Assembly: GCA_009692185.1 (NCBI GenBank)
Contig: SHZT01000002.1
Location: 159,455 to 223,454, forward strand
DNA length: 64,000 nucleotides
Direction of reading: 5' to 3'
Source of the DNA: Gemmatimonadota bacterium
Lineage (GTDB): Bacteria > Gemmatimonadota > Gemmatimonadetes > Gemmatimonadales > GWC2-71-9
Every line of letters begins with the position of its first letter. Position 1 is the first letter of the stretch. The translations under genes and the position numbers were made by a program. Positions 63,233-64,000 of this stretch are shown here, piece after piece. The notes beneath the pieces are model-generated. The model saw nothing but the letters and a program-made list of their open reading frames with translations. It ran no database searches and was not told the origin of the DNA.

Positions 63233-64000
63233 CTAGGCGGAGACCGGCGCGTGCACAGCGGTAAGGATCCGGGGCCCATCAGGCTGGATTGCCACGGTGT
63301 GCTCGAAATGGGCCGAGAGCGTGCCGTCTACCGTGACGACGGTCCATTTGTCGTCCAGGGTGCGGATGTCCGGCTTCCCAACGTTCACCATGGGCTCGAT
63401 CGCGATCGTCATGCCGGCCACCAGGCGCGGGCCGCGCTTGGGCTTCCCGAAGTTGGGGACCTGCGGCTCCTCGTGGAAGCTGGTGCCGATGCCGTGCCCG
63501 ACGAGCTCGCGCACGACGCTGAACCCACCGGCTTCGGCCACGCGTTGCACCGCGTGACCAATGTCGCCCACGTGGTTTCCCAGCTGGGCCGCGCGAATCC
63601 CGGCATCCAGAGCATCGCGGGTGACGCGCAGGAGCCGCTCGGCCGCCTCGCTCACCTCGCCCACCGGGACCGTGATCGCGGAATCTCCGTGCAGTCCCTC
63701 AACGCACACGCCGCAATCCACACTCACGATGTCGCCATCCTTGAGCACGCGGCGGGCGGACGGAATGCCGTGCACGATTTCGTCGTTGATGGAGGTGCAG
63801 AGCGAGGCGGGAAAGTCGTAGAGCCCCTTGAATGACGGCCTGGCGCCCGGGTGACTGCGAATAAACTCCTCGGCCAGCTCGTCGAGCTGGGCGGTGCTGA
63901 CGCCGGGAACGGCCCGCGCGCCGACCAGGGCGAGCGTCTCACCGACGATCCGCCCCGCCTCGGCCATGCTCTCGATTTCGCGCGCCGACTTGATCGTGAT
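63233..64000 (-). CDS. map: methionine aminopeptidase type I, 5' end beyond window
   Basis: Map removes the initiator Met from nascent proteins. The visible 255 residues include the type I motifs SINDEIVHGIPSARRVLKDG, SVDCGVCVEGLHGDSAITVP, VGHGIGTSFHEEPQVPNFG and IEPMVNVGKPDIRTL, which carry the five metal ligands (Asp, Asp, His, Glu, Glu). The frame continues past position 64000 as SAREIESMAE, so the true start is outside the window. It lies upstream of plug gene A by about 31 nt. Confidence 0.95.
   Translation of the reverse strand: MTIKSAREIESMAEAGRIVGETLALVGARAVPGVSTAQLDELAEEFIRSHPGARPSFKGLYDFPASLCTSINDEIVHGIPSARRVLKDGDIVSVDCGVCVEGLHGDSAITVPVGEVSEAAERLLRVTRDALDAGIRAAQLGNHVGDIGHAVQRVAEAGGFSVVRELVGHGIGTSFHEEPQVPNFGKPKRGPRLVAGMTIAIEPMVNVGKPDIRTLDDKWTVVTVDGTLSAHFEHTVAIQPDGPRILTAVHAPVSA

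Overview
The window is a gene-dense stretch of a high-GC bacterial chromosome. The combination of zinc-ribbon/FHA/Ser-Thr-kinase signalling genes, a GWxTD-domain protein, short secreted plug-domain proteins, a B12-dependent ribonucleotide reductase and a class II-like long aldolase suggests Gemmatimonadota; this is an inference from gene content, with no phylogenetic test behind it. No tRNA, rRNA, CRISPR array, prophage or insertion sequence was found. The one RNA gene is a small bacterial SRP RNA.

Layout. 0-2 kb: a 46-codon small ORF and two lipoprotein-like genes. 2-4.3 kb: dnaJ, grpE and a small exported protein. 4.4-10.5 kb (minus): the classical ffs-dnaX-ebfC-recR order, then a small membrane protein, a roadblock protein, a broken mglA, pgsA and cinA. 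10.6-19.8 kb: kup, a YihY membrane protein, a YtxH protein, a long class II aldolase, a metallo-beta-lactamase-fold hydrolase, pyk, ispG, a MOSC protein and a zinc-ribbon protein. 19.9-24.4 kb: a frameshifted TMEM45/DUF716-like membrane gene, a cytochrome c, nrdJ and a gamma carbonic anhydrase. 24.4-33.4 kb (minus): cell-surface genes (amidase, MA-like peptidase/propeller protein, GWxTD protein) ending in a kinase-PEGA-TonB_C fusion. 33.6-38.6 kb (plus): a phosphosignalling operon (FHA, kinase, PP2C, FHA-protease). 38.6-42.1 kb (minus): peptidoglycan recycling (murQ, anmK, nagZ). 42.1-46.2 kb: gamma-glutamyltransferase, a glycine-zipper lipoprotein, ccdA and pyruvoyl arginine decarboxylase. 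46.2-59.4 kb (minus): a long compact run trpS, PilT C-terminal fragment, dapA-like, purA, glycerate kinase, glyS, two zinc peptidases, two small proteins, an HDAC-like deacetylase, priA and a Fur-family regulator. 59.5-64 kb: inositol monophosphatase and formiminotransferase, three tandem plug-domain paralogs and the 3' part of map.

General character. Genes are packed with 1-4 nt overlaps. Stop-start overlaps of the form NTGA are frequent and mostly use GTG as start; three convergent pairs share overlapping stop codons. A dispersed GGGAAAA-type inverted-repeat element occurs at two intergenic sites, and an identical 27-nt half lies in frame inside cinA. Two genes (mglA and the TMEM45-like gene) carry lesions that are either real decay or assembly errors; both regain a full-length frame when the inferred missing bases are restored.

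No single locus is a proven new system. The best candidates for novelty are the three plug-only secreted paralogs, the kinase-PEGA-TonB_C fusion, the FHA/kinase/PP2C/FHA-protease operon, the bacterial TMEM45 homolog, the ubiquitin-like small protein in the 46-54 kb operon, and the GGGAAAA repeat family.
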